A stretch of 64,000 bases of DNA from Rhexocercosporidium sp. MPI-PUGE-AT-0058. Lineage: Eukaryota > Ascomycota > Leotiomycetes > Helotiales. Below are positions 54,197 through 64,000 of the stretch, piece after piece. The notes under the pieces were generated by a model. That model had not been told where the DNA came from and did not search any database. It worked only from the letters and a program-made list of their open reading frames with translations. The translations under genes were made by a program, and so were the position numbers. The stretch covers positions 1,736,001-1,800,000 of the forward strand of contig JAGTJL010000007.1 in the NCBI GenBank assembly GCA_020746875.1, read 5' to 3'. Positions within the stretch are counted from its first letter, which is position 1. Each line of letters opens with the position of its first letter.

Positions 54197-56175
54197 TCAA
54201 AACTCCTCATCCTCCCATAACAAAACCATAACAACTGTCAACTCATCACCAGTATTCCTATCCCACTCATTCTTGATCAGTTTCAAGAATTCAGATACCT
54301 CGGATTTGGCGGTGAACTCAGTTACTCCATCGAGACCTATTGGCAAGTATGCAGCAATCCGAGGGGTTTGGCCTTTCAATCTGTCTTCCCAACGATCAAC
54401 ACAGGCAGCAAAGATACCATCAAGAGTACCGATACTGTTTAATTCGACGAACCGGTATACGGCGGATTTGGCACCGAGTCGGATTTGCAATTTGGTGTGA
54501 TTGATTTGCTCCTTAGAGAGGATCTGGACGTTGCCAGAGGCTGTTGTGACATTAGCTGGGCTTTGCTTAGCAGATTGTACCTCATAGAGTATCTCGGTCT
54601 CTTTATTCATATTGGTGGAAACTCCCATGACACTGATTCCAGTCTTCTCAGGGGATATCGGCATGTCGACCGCAGGTTCGTTCTCAGTTTCGGTGGAAGT
54701 TCCTGGGGCACTAAACTCAAAAGGCTCCGGACCGGCGGGACTAACGAAAGAAGGGCTGCCGGTGCGACTGTCCCAAGGAGTGCTTGATCTATCAGACTGA
54801 ATATCACTGACGGTCAGGGTGGGAAAAGGGGCTTGGGGAGGAGCTGGTCGCATGTCATCAACAGGGGCTGGAACTCTGCCTTTCAAGGATTGGACCATGG
54901 TTGCGGGGTTGGAAGAGATGGCTTTTGAAGCTGGAACATTGTCCTTCGATGGCCGAGCAAAACCTGCGAGACTGAAGGATTCGAAATCCTGAGTAGAGCT
55001 TCCAAAAGCTGGTAGTAAGGTGCCATGTCTAGGTGTCGACCGGCTAGTACGGCGCAGAGAATTGCCATCAGAGACTCGACGCTTGCTGCTCGGGCTGGGA
55101 GTGCCCTCGGGTTTGAATTCAGAAAGCGACTGGTATCCTCCAGTGAAATTCCTACGTGTTGACCGTGTTTGAAAAGGAGTTCCAACAATGGGCCCAAATC
55201 TAGCTTCATCGATGACGGGGGAGGTTGCAAGCTTCTTACTGCTCTTCGGAGTTACATCCAAATCGCCTGTACGCTTTTTGCTTTCCCCTGTTGTGGTACA
55301 GGCTCGACATTGCTGTTGTCCAAATGGTAAGCAATAATCTCAAAACGCTTGTAGAACATGTGGAGCTTACGTATGGCTTCGTCGGCATAGCTGAGAGGTT
55401 GTAGCAGGTTTGATGGCGTCCAACATGACAGTTTTCGCATACGGCAATCTTGTCATCGGTCGTCTCCTTCCCAGCGCAAATTTCGCAGCTCTTGCCTTTC
55501 AGGCAGCTCTCCAAAGTCTATGTAACATCGTGTCAGGAGTTATGTTCGAAGCTGCATGGTAGAGGATCGAGGCGACTCACGATAGCATCATCCAACTCTA
55601 GGGTATTTTCATGGTCTCGTAGGTTCTCGAACATGAGCATAACAGCCTCCCGGATTCGCTCCTTGTCACTTGGTATTGGTTCTCCACCCTCTTCAGTAGG
55701 ATCTTCTCGTGGTCTTCCCTGTACCCATTTGTATCTCTCGCCATTCAACCACTATGCCATCAATCAGCAGTCAGCACGCAAAGATATGTGCAGAAGGAAG
55801 ATCAGGATGTAGGATCGTTATCACTTACGCTAGTATCCCAGCCTTCATAATCGGGAACTATCTCTGGGAAGAATATAGTACCACATCTCAATTTCTCAAG
55901 GAAATGCTCAACGAGGTGCTTGAAGGCAGGTGTAAATTCGCCATCGACGCGAGGAGGAATGAGGCCGACTTTCTTGACGTAGAGTTTGCGATATCCGGTG
56001 ACCTGGTGGTACAATTAGCTTGTCTGCAGTGAATCGTACCTATATATCGCTATGTGGAAGTAAACAAACATACCTGCAAAATGGCGCGGACGAGCGCTTT
56101 GTGGCGCATACTTCCCTCAACCAGACGGACCAAGGCACAACATGAGCCCATAGCCCTGGGATGTGGCGAGACCAT
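54197..56175 (-). CDS. C4HC3 zinc-finger protein, function unknown
   Basis: Exons are 56175-56074, 56002-55829, 55751-55581, 55517-55371 and 55312-54197 (introns 58-77 bp), giving 569 aa; later starts at 56151 or 56109 are possible. The middle holds a C4HC3 zinc module: CEIC (160-163), CENC (176-179), HQTC (184-187) and CRAC (200-203), the spacing of PHD or RING-variant fingers. The N-terminal 150 residues are folded-looking (GYRKLYVKKVGLIPP, FKHLVEHFLEKLRCGTIFF) but unknown to me. A long Ser/Pro-rich linker follows. The C-terminal 110 residues (LQIRLGAKSAVYRFVEL, IAAYLPIGLDGVTEF, LTVVMVLLWE) resemble the domain of the two orphan genes downstream. A role in chromatin or ubiquitin signalling would fit the finger but is a guess. 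Confidence 0.75.
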
Positions 56176-57348
56176 GGCGAGGCGTGGTGGGTGGTGGTTT
56201 TGTTGGTATCGGAGGAAACTCAAGGTGCCTATTGGTGTTTTTGTTTTGTTTACAGTCCGACTCGCTTGGGAAGACGGGGTGGACTAGTGGGTAAAAAGTC
56301 AACAACGATCACCGACGCGCTGGCGACCAGCCGCCGGAATTTTTTTTAGAATGTCTTGAAAAGGCTTTGAGACAATGAAAGTCACATCGGGACTTCAACG
56401 CGGGCTTTCCGCAGAAGTATCTGGAAAAGTCCTGCTAGAATATGAATGCGCGATCAGGATTTCAAAACAGCAAGGCCTAGTTTTGGTTAAATACAATCTA
56501 ACGTCTATCCTTGCGTGCCGGAAAGACTTCACAGTCTGGGGCTCTTAAATTCCCACCACATAAATACATGAAATACTAATCAGTTACTAATGTTCTTTAG
56601 CTATTTCTCTATAAGGGCTCGACTTGCAATTAGAGAAATACTGTAGTTTGGCTATACTATCGCCTGTCTTATTAAGAGCGTCTAAAGCTGCTATAACTTT
56701 AACCCCTTACTTTGTCATAAATAACTACTTATTCCCGGAATTCATGCCTATAATCTAGAGCTCCGATTACGTTTAAATCTAGTTCTGAAGTTTGAAGACA
56801 TAGAGTACAGGAAAACCTACCTACCGAATTGCAGATTGCCACGTTCGAATAAGCGAGAAAGGATTTATCGCCCTACCTAATATTTTACTCACTATCACGT
56901 AAATCAAAAGAAATCACGCAGTTTAACAATAACACGTAATAATATAACGCACTGGGGCATGCTTCTTGAAGTTTCCACAGCCACGCGTCTCCCAGTCCTT
57001 TCAATTCCATCCTCCTCCCTTTGTCCCTATTTCCGTGTAAGGTACGGAGGTTATGTTTCATAAGCGGGCGCGCTAGTAAAGCCATTGCAAAAGCCTCCCT
57101 GCAAGGAGAGCCTCGAACATACGATGCCAGATCGAAACGTAGTGGGATCCCTCTAACTACCCTTTATTATCGCGATCATGCAGTTACAAAATCGAAACAA
57201 TAGAAGCCAATTTAAGTTCCCTAATATTTTTATTTAACTACTATTCTTTCAGCGGAGTTATTCTTGTCCATTCCATACCTCATACTCAATTATACGAGTA
57301 CTACGAAAGGTGACTATGTTAAAGTGATGCCCAAAAACAAAACTCTCA
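56176..57348. other. AT-rich island left of the HET gene
   Basis: From about 56450 to 57260 the sequence is strongly AT-rich and lacks open frames of interest. It resembles a decayed or RIP-mutated repeat, but no element could be named. Confidence 0.5.
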
Positions 57349-59459
57349 TCAGAAAATTGTCAGCGGTTCTTTCTTAAGCTCAAATTGTTTTCTGCAGGTA
57401 TCAACTGCCTTCATCACCTTATTCCATTCGTCTATTGTCTCATAAGCCAATTTGAGGCCATTCTTGTAGGTGCGAAAATATCCGAGTCTTGCAAAGGCGC
57501 TAGAATCTACCTTTGATATTCCAAGCAGTAATCCATGTAGCTGGCCGTCAGCTTCCCCTACAATGATACAAGTGACAGTGGCCTCGAACGATTCCTGGAA
57601 GTCATGCTGGGCCCTTCGCACGCTATACCTAGGCTCGGCCTGATTTGTGGGTGGGATTTCCCAAGATTCAAGAACTGTATCGGGGATGACCCACAACTCT
57701 TGCGCGTCGATTATGACTGATGAGAGAGCATATGTGCGCTCTCCGTCCTTTGAGACTGAGCATGTCAATTTTAACTCCGCCCTTGGAACGGTCATAGTAA
57801 TCGAGCTACCATTGCTGACACTTCCGTACACATTTTTGCCTGACTTCGGGACGACCGTATCTTGAAACGAAGTAATCAAAGGCTTGAATGAAGTAGAATC
57901 GGCTCCAAACGCCATCCCATCTCCTTGGACAGATGCCCACGACCAAGAGGGTGCAACATATTCTCCAGACACAAACCCTTCGGTTCTTAGCATCCTCCAG
58001 CACAGTTCACGAGTCCAGCACAGGTCGGGAGCCAAGCTAGGCTTCCAAAGCCCTGCTAGATACCGCGGCTTGGGTTCTGGAAGCTTTCTGGCAAAACTGT
58101 CAGCCAATCCGCTGAGCGCTGGCAGCCTATCACACTCTTTCGTGAGTCTTAATGGGAAGTAGTCGCGAACAAGATCGCGCCAACGCTTCCACGGCTGTAA
58201 GTCGCGCGTATAAGACTCAGGGTCTTATTCCATTGTCTAATTCTCTTGAATAGGTCCTTGGTTCCTCTAAAGATGGTTGTCGAATCCACAATCTTCTCAG
58301 CCCTGAGCCCATGTTTGCATTCATACAGAACTCCAAGCTCCTCTAACCCCGTGAAATGGATCACCCGCGCCGATAGCGTATTCTCCTGGAACACCCACGC
58401 TCGTGATGCGACCGGCTTTGTGGTTGACATCGGGGCTTGGGACGTTCGAGATGAACGAAAGCCTGGCGACACTGACCACGCTGCTTCATCAGCATCAAGC
58501 CGCTGTATACAGACTTCGACTTTCTTTCCATTCTTGTCTGCGTCTAGGAATGTGATAGGGACAGGTTTATGCTTAGATACTTGCTTCCCTAGAAAATGCT
58601 CCGAGCTCTCCGCAGAGCAAGTTCCGGAAATGGTGATGTATGCGTTACCATAATAGTCACACATGCGCCCGGATTCACTCATCCAGTCCTTATCACCGCC
58701 TTGGATGATGCACAGAGAGTCAATCCAGAGATGTTTGAGGCCTAGCGCGCGACACACTGTAACGGCGTCTTGGAATGTGGCCGGCAGTTTTTCGTAATCA
58801 ATGTTCTCCATCATCTCTTGCAGATTGCCACGACTGGTTACGAAGGAAGGCGGACCGCCCTCCTTCGGCTCTCCCCAACAGTGGCTGAGTGCCGCGTACT
58901 TGACTACTTGGGGTGCATTCACCGTCTCGATCAGCCGTACCGCTTTCTCCCTAATCTCAAGCAACCTTGTTGGGAGCGTTGGCGGAGGTGCTGGCGTAGG
59001 ACATTCGATGTGCCTCGTACACTCTCGAATAGCATCTCTCACGAATTCGATGCTCTCCTCAACCCCCATCTCTACTCGGGATGCTAGGCTAGGCCACGCC
59101 TCTATTCTACCTTCCTCTGGGTTATACACCACAAACGTGCATGATGTTTCTATCACTGGAACTAATTCCATTTGATGAGGTGCCGCAGGCTCATCGTACG
59201 ACAACATAGGGAAGAACTCCAGCGTCATATGCCCCGTTCCTCCGTTTTTCGACCCGCGGATATGGACATAAGACTCTCCAATGTTATGGACATCTCTCCA
59301 ATCTTTGTTTTCCTCGTGATTCCAGACTTCGAGGATGAGCTTGCAGAATTTACAGCCTTTTCCTGCGGCTGTAACTAGATTGGCTTGGTTTCCTGTTCTG
59401 ACCTTTGGAAGGTTTGGTTGCTCTAGCTCGCTACAGTCGTTGCACAAGTCACAAGGCAT
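57349..59459 (-). CDS. HET-domain protein, possible frameshift
   Basis: The gene starts with an ATG at 59459 and MPCDLCNDCSEL, followed by a Cys pair (GCKFCKLIL). The heterokaryon-incompatibility domain is clear: YAALSHCWGEP, LPATFQDAVTVCRALGLKHL, WIDSLCIIQGGDKDWMSESG and YGNAYITISG. Further on come SRAWVFQENTLSARVIHF and, in the second part, WASVQGDGMAFG. Near 58224 the frame changes: the next conserved piece (PWKRWRDLVRDYFPLRLT) is in another frame. Either a small indel broke the gene, or a 74-bp intron (58216-58289, weak GTGGAT donor) joins the parts into 678 aa. HET proteins trigger cell death after fusion of unlike strains. Specific partners cannot be read from sequence. Confidence 0.75.
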
Positions 59460-61278
59460 GTTTGCGGGAGATTCTTCTTGAAGTTTATCAGGCGTTATCT
59501 GCGTCTTGTGGTGTACTGTAGCTGATGTAGGATCGCCAAAGTCCGGCGATCTAGCTTGAGGGCATACGAGCCGGCCAAGCCGCAACTTAGCAGGGCGCTT
59601 AAGGGTCTATGGCATGCGGGATTTTAGCAAATTCGAGAGGATAGGTTAGATGCTGGCTTGAATGCGAATTTAGATACAGGTTCTGTTACGTCCAAAGTTT
59701 TGTTTGTGATTTTCGTGCCCGTACGAACTAATTACGCTAGGAGTTGAAGTCAATAATTACTAAGCTGGATGTGGCGCACCCTGCACTACAGTACCTCTAA
59801 TGCTTGTAAGGCTTCATCAAAGCAACCATAAATCTTATGAGACGTGCGGGGTCGTTTTGCTCTAACTAAAAGCCGTTAGCCTCTTTAACGCGAGGTATTG
59901 ATCCGCGTGGTGATCTGATATGGATTTGCACACCCTGTAGCAGCTATAAGGCTGAGGGCGAATTCTCGCAGAGTGGCGAGGTTTTAGAGCTCAGATACTA
60001 CTCCTTAATATATGATAGAGGAGGTAAGAGCTTGGTGGCAGAGCTATAGTAGAGAAATTGTATTATATTGTAAAAAGATATTTTTTTGCAAATCAGGTAT
60101 AATTGTGGGATCGGAGACCACCGCCTTTCGTCAGAGCTCTGAAGGCGCAGCTCTGACGAAAGGTGGTGGTCTCCGATCCCACAATTAAGGGCAATAATAC
60201 GTATTTGATTTTCTAGTAAGAGGAGTTAAAGGTGTCTAGGATTGGCTATAGAATATAACTTACAAGACATTATAGAAGGTTTTAAGGTGTGTATAGATTT
60301 TAAGATATGTAAAGTCAAAGTACTTATTATTTTTTTCCCGGCACGCAGGGGTTTCCGGGACACAGGGATGGACGTTAGTAAGGTCCCGATGGATATTGAG
60401 ATGATGGCATATGAAGTACAAAGCTAGCTAGTAAGATCTGGCTCCGTCATCAAGCACACAGCAACTTTTGTTGCCTTAGAAGGCATCAAAATATCAAAAC
60501 AACAAAATCAGAGAGATCGATGAAGGTGCCACGGATATTCTGGGTGCTAGTTGATTGCTGAAAGTCATAGAGTACCTCTTGATCTCGTAGGGACCATGCA
60601 GACATCGACCTTACGCATTGGAGGCTTCTGCGAGAGCAGTTTCCGGTAAAGACTAAGCATCCTAAAAAGATAAACATTCGTACCATTGCAAAGCACACAT
60701 GGATGTCTCCTACAGAACCAAGTCAATGTCCAAGCCTTCTAGGAACTCTGAAATCATCTGAAGCTCTTGGAATGTACTAGTCTTCGTGCTCCACAAAGTG
60801 TATTCAGATGTTCTAGTACTATCCTATACCATGACGTGAATATTTGGAGGGCTTGCTGAAGTATCTTGGACAGTCCGGCTTTTGGAGTCACCTTGGTGTT
60901 CCTAATGCAGTTTAACGTTGAATGGAGGCTTCAAAGTCATATACGAAGTCGTCGAGAGGTTGCAGGTGGAGCAGGTCGGGTGTACTTGAGGTTTTGTTGT
61001 TGTAAGGACTAACGAGTCCGGCGGAGGATTTGGGGGACGCGCGAGTGGTAATCAGCGATATTACGGTAATGTGATTCTGTGTTGAGGTGGGGAATTCTTC
61101 TGATGGATCAGTCGATGGTGTCTTGTAGGTGTATAGTAGTGTTAGACAACGTTTGAGGGCATCGTCTGAAATACGGGAAATACAGATATGAAAGGGGTCT
61201 GTCAACTGACTATGATATCTCAAAACTCCCTCACGTCGATCAAACTTTTTACTTGGTTTGATTCATTTGCCATGCCAT
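59460..61278. other. AT-rich region right of the HET gene
   Basis: No gene supported. The stretch 59700-60320 is AT-rich and includes the foldback repeat listed separately. Frames at 60486-60698 and 60912-61223 (minus) show no recognised domain. Confidence 0.5.
60100..60187. repeat. Foldback inverted repeat, 39-bp arms
   Basis: Left arm 60100-60138 and right arm 60149-60187 are reverse complements with one mismatch (G at 60123 where A is expected), separated by a 10-bp loop CTGAAGGCGC. The arms begin TAATTGTGGGATCGGAGACC. The arms are GC-rich inside an AT-rich island, so they were probably inserted. A small foldback or MITE-like element is likely. The lower similarity expected of an old copy is not seen, so it may be young. 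No target-site duplication was clear. Confidence 0.85.
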
Positions 61279-62472
61279 CTACTCTCCTCTCTTCTTCGCC
61301 TCCTCGGCCTCCCGCTTTCGAGCAAGATATCTCTCCTTGGCACTCATGATATCACCCTCCGTCTTTCTACTCTTCGACGCCCTCTCAAGAGTCTCTTTCT
61401 CTTCCTCTTCTTGTTCCAGCGCCCTCTTCGTTGCCTGCTCAAGCTGCGCCTCCATCATCCGCGATTGCCTCTCGCGCATAGCTTGTTTGCCACCACCAGC
61501 ACCCACGAATCCAGGGGCTTTAGTCCGGTCAGACATAGCTTTCCCATCCCTAGCCGCATTGGACTGTGTAGCACTCTTAGGCTTATGAACAATATTGAGA
61601 CCTCCCTTGAGAAGCTGTCTCTTGTCCACCACTTGCCCTTCATCATTGATAGCGATCGACCCTCCAGATTTCTCATTGATCTCCCTCGCAAGATCCGCTT
61701 CCGTCTTCACTTTCTCTTCCTCCACCTCCTCCACCGGCCCAGTCTTTATCCTCTCCTCAACAGCCTTGACGACCTCAGCATGTTTCTGCTCTCCCTTCTC
61801 TAACATATTCTTATAGAAACTCGTCATCCCAGTCCCCTTATTCTTCTTCGCTTCCTGCTCCTCGCGGATCTTCTCCTCGGCTTCCAAGCGTCTATTCTCC
61901 TCTTGCTGCTTCTTATACGCCGAGGTGACGAACTTCTCCTTATCAGCAAACTCATCGCCTTCAGCTTCTCTTTCCCTAGCCAACTTCTTCTCCTCTGCGA
62001 TCCTCGCATCCCGTTGTCTGACCTCGGCTGCTGCCATGAGATTCGTCATGTATTTGGGTTTGCGCTCCTTGTCTTCCTCCGCGACTTTCTTCTGCGGCTT
62101 GAGCGAATCGTACACAGCATCATAATCATAGATATTGGCATCCAATTCCTCGGCTTTGTCGGCATGCTTCTTAGACGTGAACGAAGACGAGAGGTCCCCA
62201 TACATGCTAATGGGTGCTTTCTTAGATCCCAGCTTCATTATTGGCTTTCCGCCTTTCGCTGGTCCATTTTTTGAGAGCTTCGGAGCTGGGGCATCGTTTG
62301 AAAGACCGCCAAATTCTCCTATCTCCTCTACTGCTTCCGCGCCGCCTTTGTCGTCGCCGTCGGAATCGTCGGGTTCGTCGAATATGGGTTTCCGCTTGCC
62401 GGGTTGGGGTCTGCTTCCTAAAGGAGTTTTCTTGGTGATGTTCAGACCGTAAGAAAGGCCTTTGCCTGACAT
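61279..62472 (-). CDS. NSRP1/CCDC55-like nuclear speckle splicing regulator
   Basis: Single exon, 397 aa. The N-terminus (KGLSYGLNITKKTPLG) and the core (ELDANIYDYDAVYDSLKPQK, KPKYMTNLMAAAEVRQRDA, then FVTSAYKKQQEENRRLEAEE) are the conserved DUF2040 region of NSRP1/CCDC55 proteins. The rest is a highly charged helical protein with long coiled coils and ends YLARKREAEEAKKRGE. In animals NSRP1 sits in nuclear speckles and affects splice-site choice; the fungal role is inferred. It is divergent from the NFKBIL1-like gene, 298 bp apart. Confidence 0.88.
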   Translation of the reverse strand: MSGKGLSYGLNITKKTPLGSRPQPGKRKPIFDEPDDSDGDDKGGAEAVEEIGEFGGLSNDAPAPKLSKNGPAKGGKPIMKLGSKKAPISMYGDLSSSFTSKKHADKAEELDANIYDYDAVYDSLKPQKKVAEEDKERKPKYMTNLMAAAEVRQRDARIAEEKKLAREREAEGDEFADKEKFVTSAYKKQQEENRRLEAEEKIREEQEAKKNKGTGMTSFYKNMLEKGEQKHAEVVKAVEERIKTGPVEEVEEEKVKTEADLAREINEKSGGSIAINDEGQVVDKRQLLKGGLNIVHKPKSATQSNAARDGKAMSDRTKAPGFVGAGGGKQAMRERQSRMMEAQLEQATKRALEQEEEEKETLERASKSRKTEGDIMSAKERYLARKREAEEAKKRGE

Positions 62473-62770
62473 ATTGGAAGAGTGAAGAGGGGCTGTTTCG
62501 TGAGTGCTTGCGAGGATCTCGAGGAGATTGAGCTAGGTACCTTGGGTTCTTGGGAATTAAAGATGAATTACGGTTTCCCCAGGTCTACTTTAGTGTACTT
62601 GGCGCTAGCCGATAAGGAGAGCTTATCGAGTCACAAAAGTCGCAAGCACAACACGCAACTTTAACAACACCATTCGCTTTGGGTCGCCGAAACCTAATCT
62701 GGGACTTGACACCGCAGATGAAGGACCACTTCGCACACACTCTACGCTCTCAAGCACCACGGCCACCAAG
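62473..62770. promoter_or_regulatory. Compact divergent promoter, NSRP1-like / NFKBIL1-like
   Basis: 298 bp separate the two start codons, so one short region must drive both genes. No motif stands out by eye. Confidence 0.5.
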
Positions 62771-63784
62771 ATGACCTCTGATGGTGGTGTCGAGGGTGCC
62801 GCGAGTGAAACCCCTGCGGCCCCCAAACCCTCCAAATTCAGATTCAAGGACAAATCCAAAAGGAGATCTGAGAAGCGTGATGGGAGGTCTCGAAGTCCAG
62901 CTGAGCGATCGGAACGAGAATGGGAGCGGCGCGATAGAGCAGACGAAAGAGAACGACACCGACATCACAGACACCACCACCGAAGCAAGAGGCGCAAAGC
63001 AAGTCCAGCTAAAGACGACCCCGCGCTCTACGATGATACCCACCTCCCAAATGCCTCCTCTGACCAGTTCCAAGACCCGGAGGTTGCGTTTAGAGAGAGT
63101 CTCTTTGATGCTATGGCAGATGATGAGGGAGCGCAGTTCTGGGAGGGGGTTTATGGCCAGCCGATCCATACATATCCTGATATGAAGCCTGGTCCTGATG
63201 GAGAGTTGGAGCGAATGACGGATGATGAATATACGGCTTTTGTTAGGGCGAAGATGTATGAGAAGACGCATCAGCATCTGATAGAGGAGAAAGCGCGCAG
63301 AGAAGCTGCTAAGAAGGAAAGGGAACGGCTGGCCAAAGAGAGCGCGAAGGAGGAGAGAGAAGCGGAGAAATTTAGGAGGAAAGTGGAGGAGAGTCTGAAG
63401 CGTGGACAGGAGAGGAAGTCGAGAAAGGCTTGGGGAGATAGGTGGGAGGCTTATATCCAGAAATGGGAAACTTTAGGCAAAGGCGCAGCTACAGGAAAGA
63501 TTCACATCGCTTCTATTCCCTGGCCCGTCGAGAGTGGTAAGAAAGCTGATGCTATGGAGTTGAAGGAAATTGAGCGGTTCTTCCTCAATGCGCCGACTTC
63601 TGGACAGCCTACCGAAGCTCAATTGGCGAAGACACTGAAGGTGGAAAGAGTGCGCTGGCATCCGGATAAGATACAGCAGAAACTTGGCGGTCAAGACGTC
63701 AGTGATGATGTTATGCAGGCGGTTACTGCAGTCTTCCAGGTCATTGATCGTATGTGGTCTGAGGTTAAGGACGCAGGGAAGTAA
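62771..63784 (+). CDS. NFKBIL1-like protein with J-like C-terminus
   Basis: Single exon, 337 aa. The N-terminal 90 residues are Arg/Ser/His rich (KSKRRSEKRDGRSRSP, HHRHHHRSKRRKAS), like an RS-type nuclear region. A central conserved part (FRESLFDAMADDEGAQFWEG) is followed by a charged helix (about 160-220). The C-terminal domain has KIHIASIPWP and VRWHPDKIQQKLGG, where HPDK is the J-domain-type loop found in NFKBIL1-like proteins. The ankyrin repeats of animal NFKBIL1 are absent, as is usual in fungi. The animal protein has been linked to splicing. The fungal role is unknown. Confidence 0.85.
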   Translation: MTSDGGVEGAASETPAAPKPSKFRFKDKSKRRSEKRDGRSRSPAERSEREWERRDRADERERHRHHRHHHRSKRRKASPAKDDPALYDDTHLPNASSDQFQDPEVAFRESLFDAMADDEGAQFWEGVYGQPIHTYPDMKPGPDGELERMTDDEYTAFVRAKMYEKTHQHLIEEKARREAAKKERERLAKESAKEEREAEKFRRKVEESLKRGQERKSRKAWGDRWEAYIQKWETLGKGAATGKIHIASIPWPVESGKKADAMELKEIERFFLNAPTSGQPTEAQLAKTLKVERVRWHPDKIQQKLGGQDVSDDVMQAVTAVFQVIDRMWSEVKDAGK

Positions 63785-64000
63785 ATGAGAATATTTGCAT
63801 TTGCATTGGCATTGGCATGAGCAAAGCGATGGCGTTACATATCGGAACACTGCTGGACATTTGTCTGCAGCAGATAGGATTGCAAGGAACAGGGCATTGG
63901 GAAACGGAAAGGGGCGTACATGGAACGATTCCATTGCTCTTCAAGAAGCTATGCAGCCGACATCTCGTTTAACGTCTCGTTTGTACTGGGTGAAGCATAG
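63785..64000. other. Right edge, 3' flank
   Basis: 216 bp after the NFKBIL1-like stop. A short GGCATT repeat (near 63797-63818) is the only notable feature. Confidence 0.35.

Noticed and set aside
60912..61223. Minus-strand 103-codon frame in the AT-rich region
   Set aside because: Composition is plausible, but there is no recognised family, start context or intron support.

Overview
This looks like nuclear DNA of a filamentous ascomycete (Pezizomycotina). Genes carry many short introns, mostly 45-100 bp, with GTAAGT/GTATGT-type donors and CTRAC-like branch points. The gene set is typically fungal: an APSES regulator of the StuA type, a Zn2Cys6 factor, a bZIP/DUF3425 factor, a HET-domain gene and a biotin cluster with a fused bioDA gene. 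A member of Leotiomycetes would fit, but that is inference. I recognise 29 protein-coding genes, one clear pseudogene and several decayed stretches. Exon joins were reconstructed by eye from frame, splice sites and family conservation.

Layout. 0-6.6 kb: SRP72 5' end (-), a StuA-like APSES factor with a short C-terminus (+), a BTB/POZ protein (-), an Aur1/PAP2-type membrane enzyme (-). 6.6-10.9 kb is gene-poor and decayed. 10.9-25.6 kb is mostly housekeeping: a four-helix membrane protein, a GH16 protein, the histone methyltransferase SET9, mitochondrial uL14m, a divergent RPB9/PIN1 pair, an LrgA-LrgB fusion and a coiled-coil protein that may be an augmin subunit. 25.6-31.9 kb is a complete biotin cluster: bioDA (-) and bioB (+) diverge from one 0.8 kb promoter and bioF (-) follows tail to tail. 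32.9-38.2 kb holds an MFS carrier with an apparent frameshift, an alkaline ceramidase and a Zn2Cys6 factor. 39.9-46 kb holds a bZIP factor, a decayed short-chain dehydrogenase and a DyP peroxidase. 47-56.2 kb holds a ZIP zinc transporter, an L-type lectin cargo receptor, TIM13, two tandem orphan paralogues and a C4HC3 zinc-finger orphan. 57.3-59.5 kb is a HET-domain gene between AT-rich islands, with a 39-bp-arm foldback beside it. 61.3-63.8 kb is a divergent pair of RNA-processing type proteins (NSRP1-like and NFKBIL1-like).

How the genes work together. BioF, BioDA and BioB would carry pimeloyl thioester to biotin. RPB9 is a Pol II subunit and PIN1/Ess1 isomerises the Pol II C-terminal domain, and the two share a promoter region. 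The most novel-looking stretch is 52.0-56.2 kb, where three co-oriented orphan genes may share a small C-terminal domain. No tRNA, rRNA, CRISPR or intact transposon was recognised.
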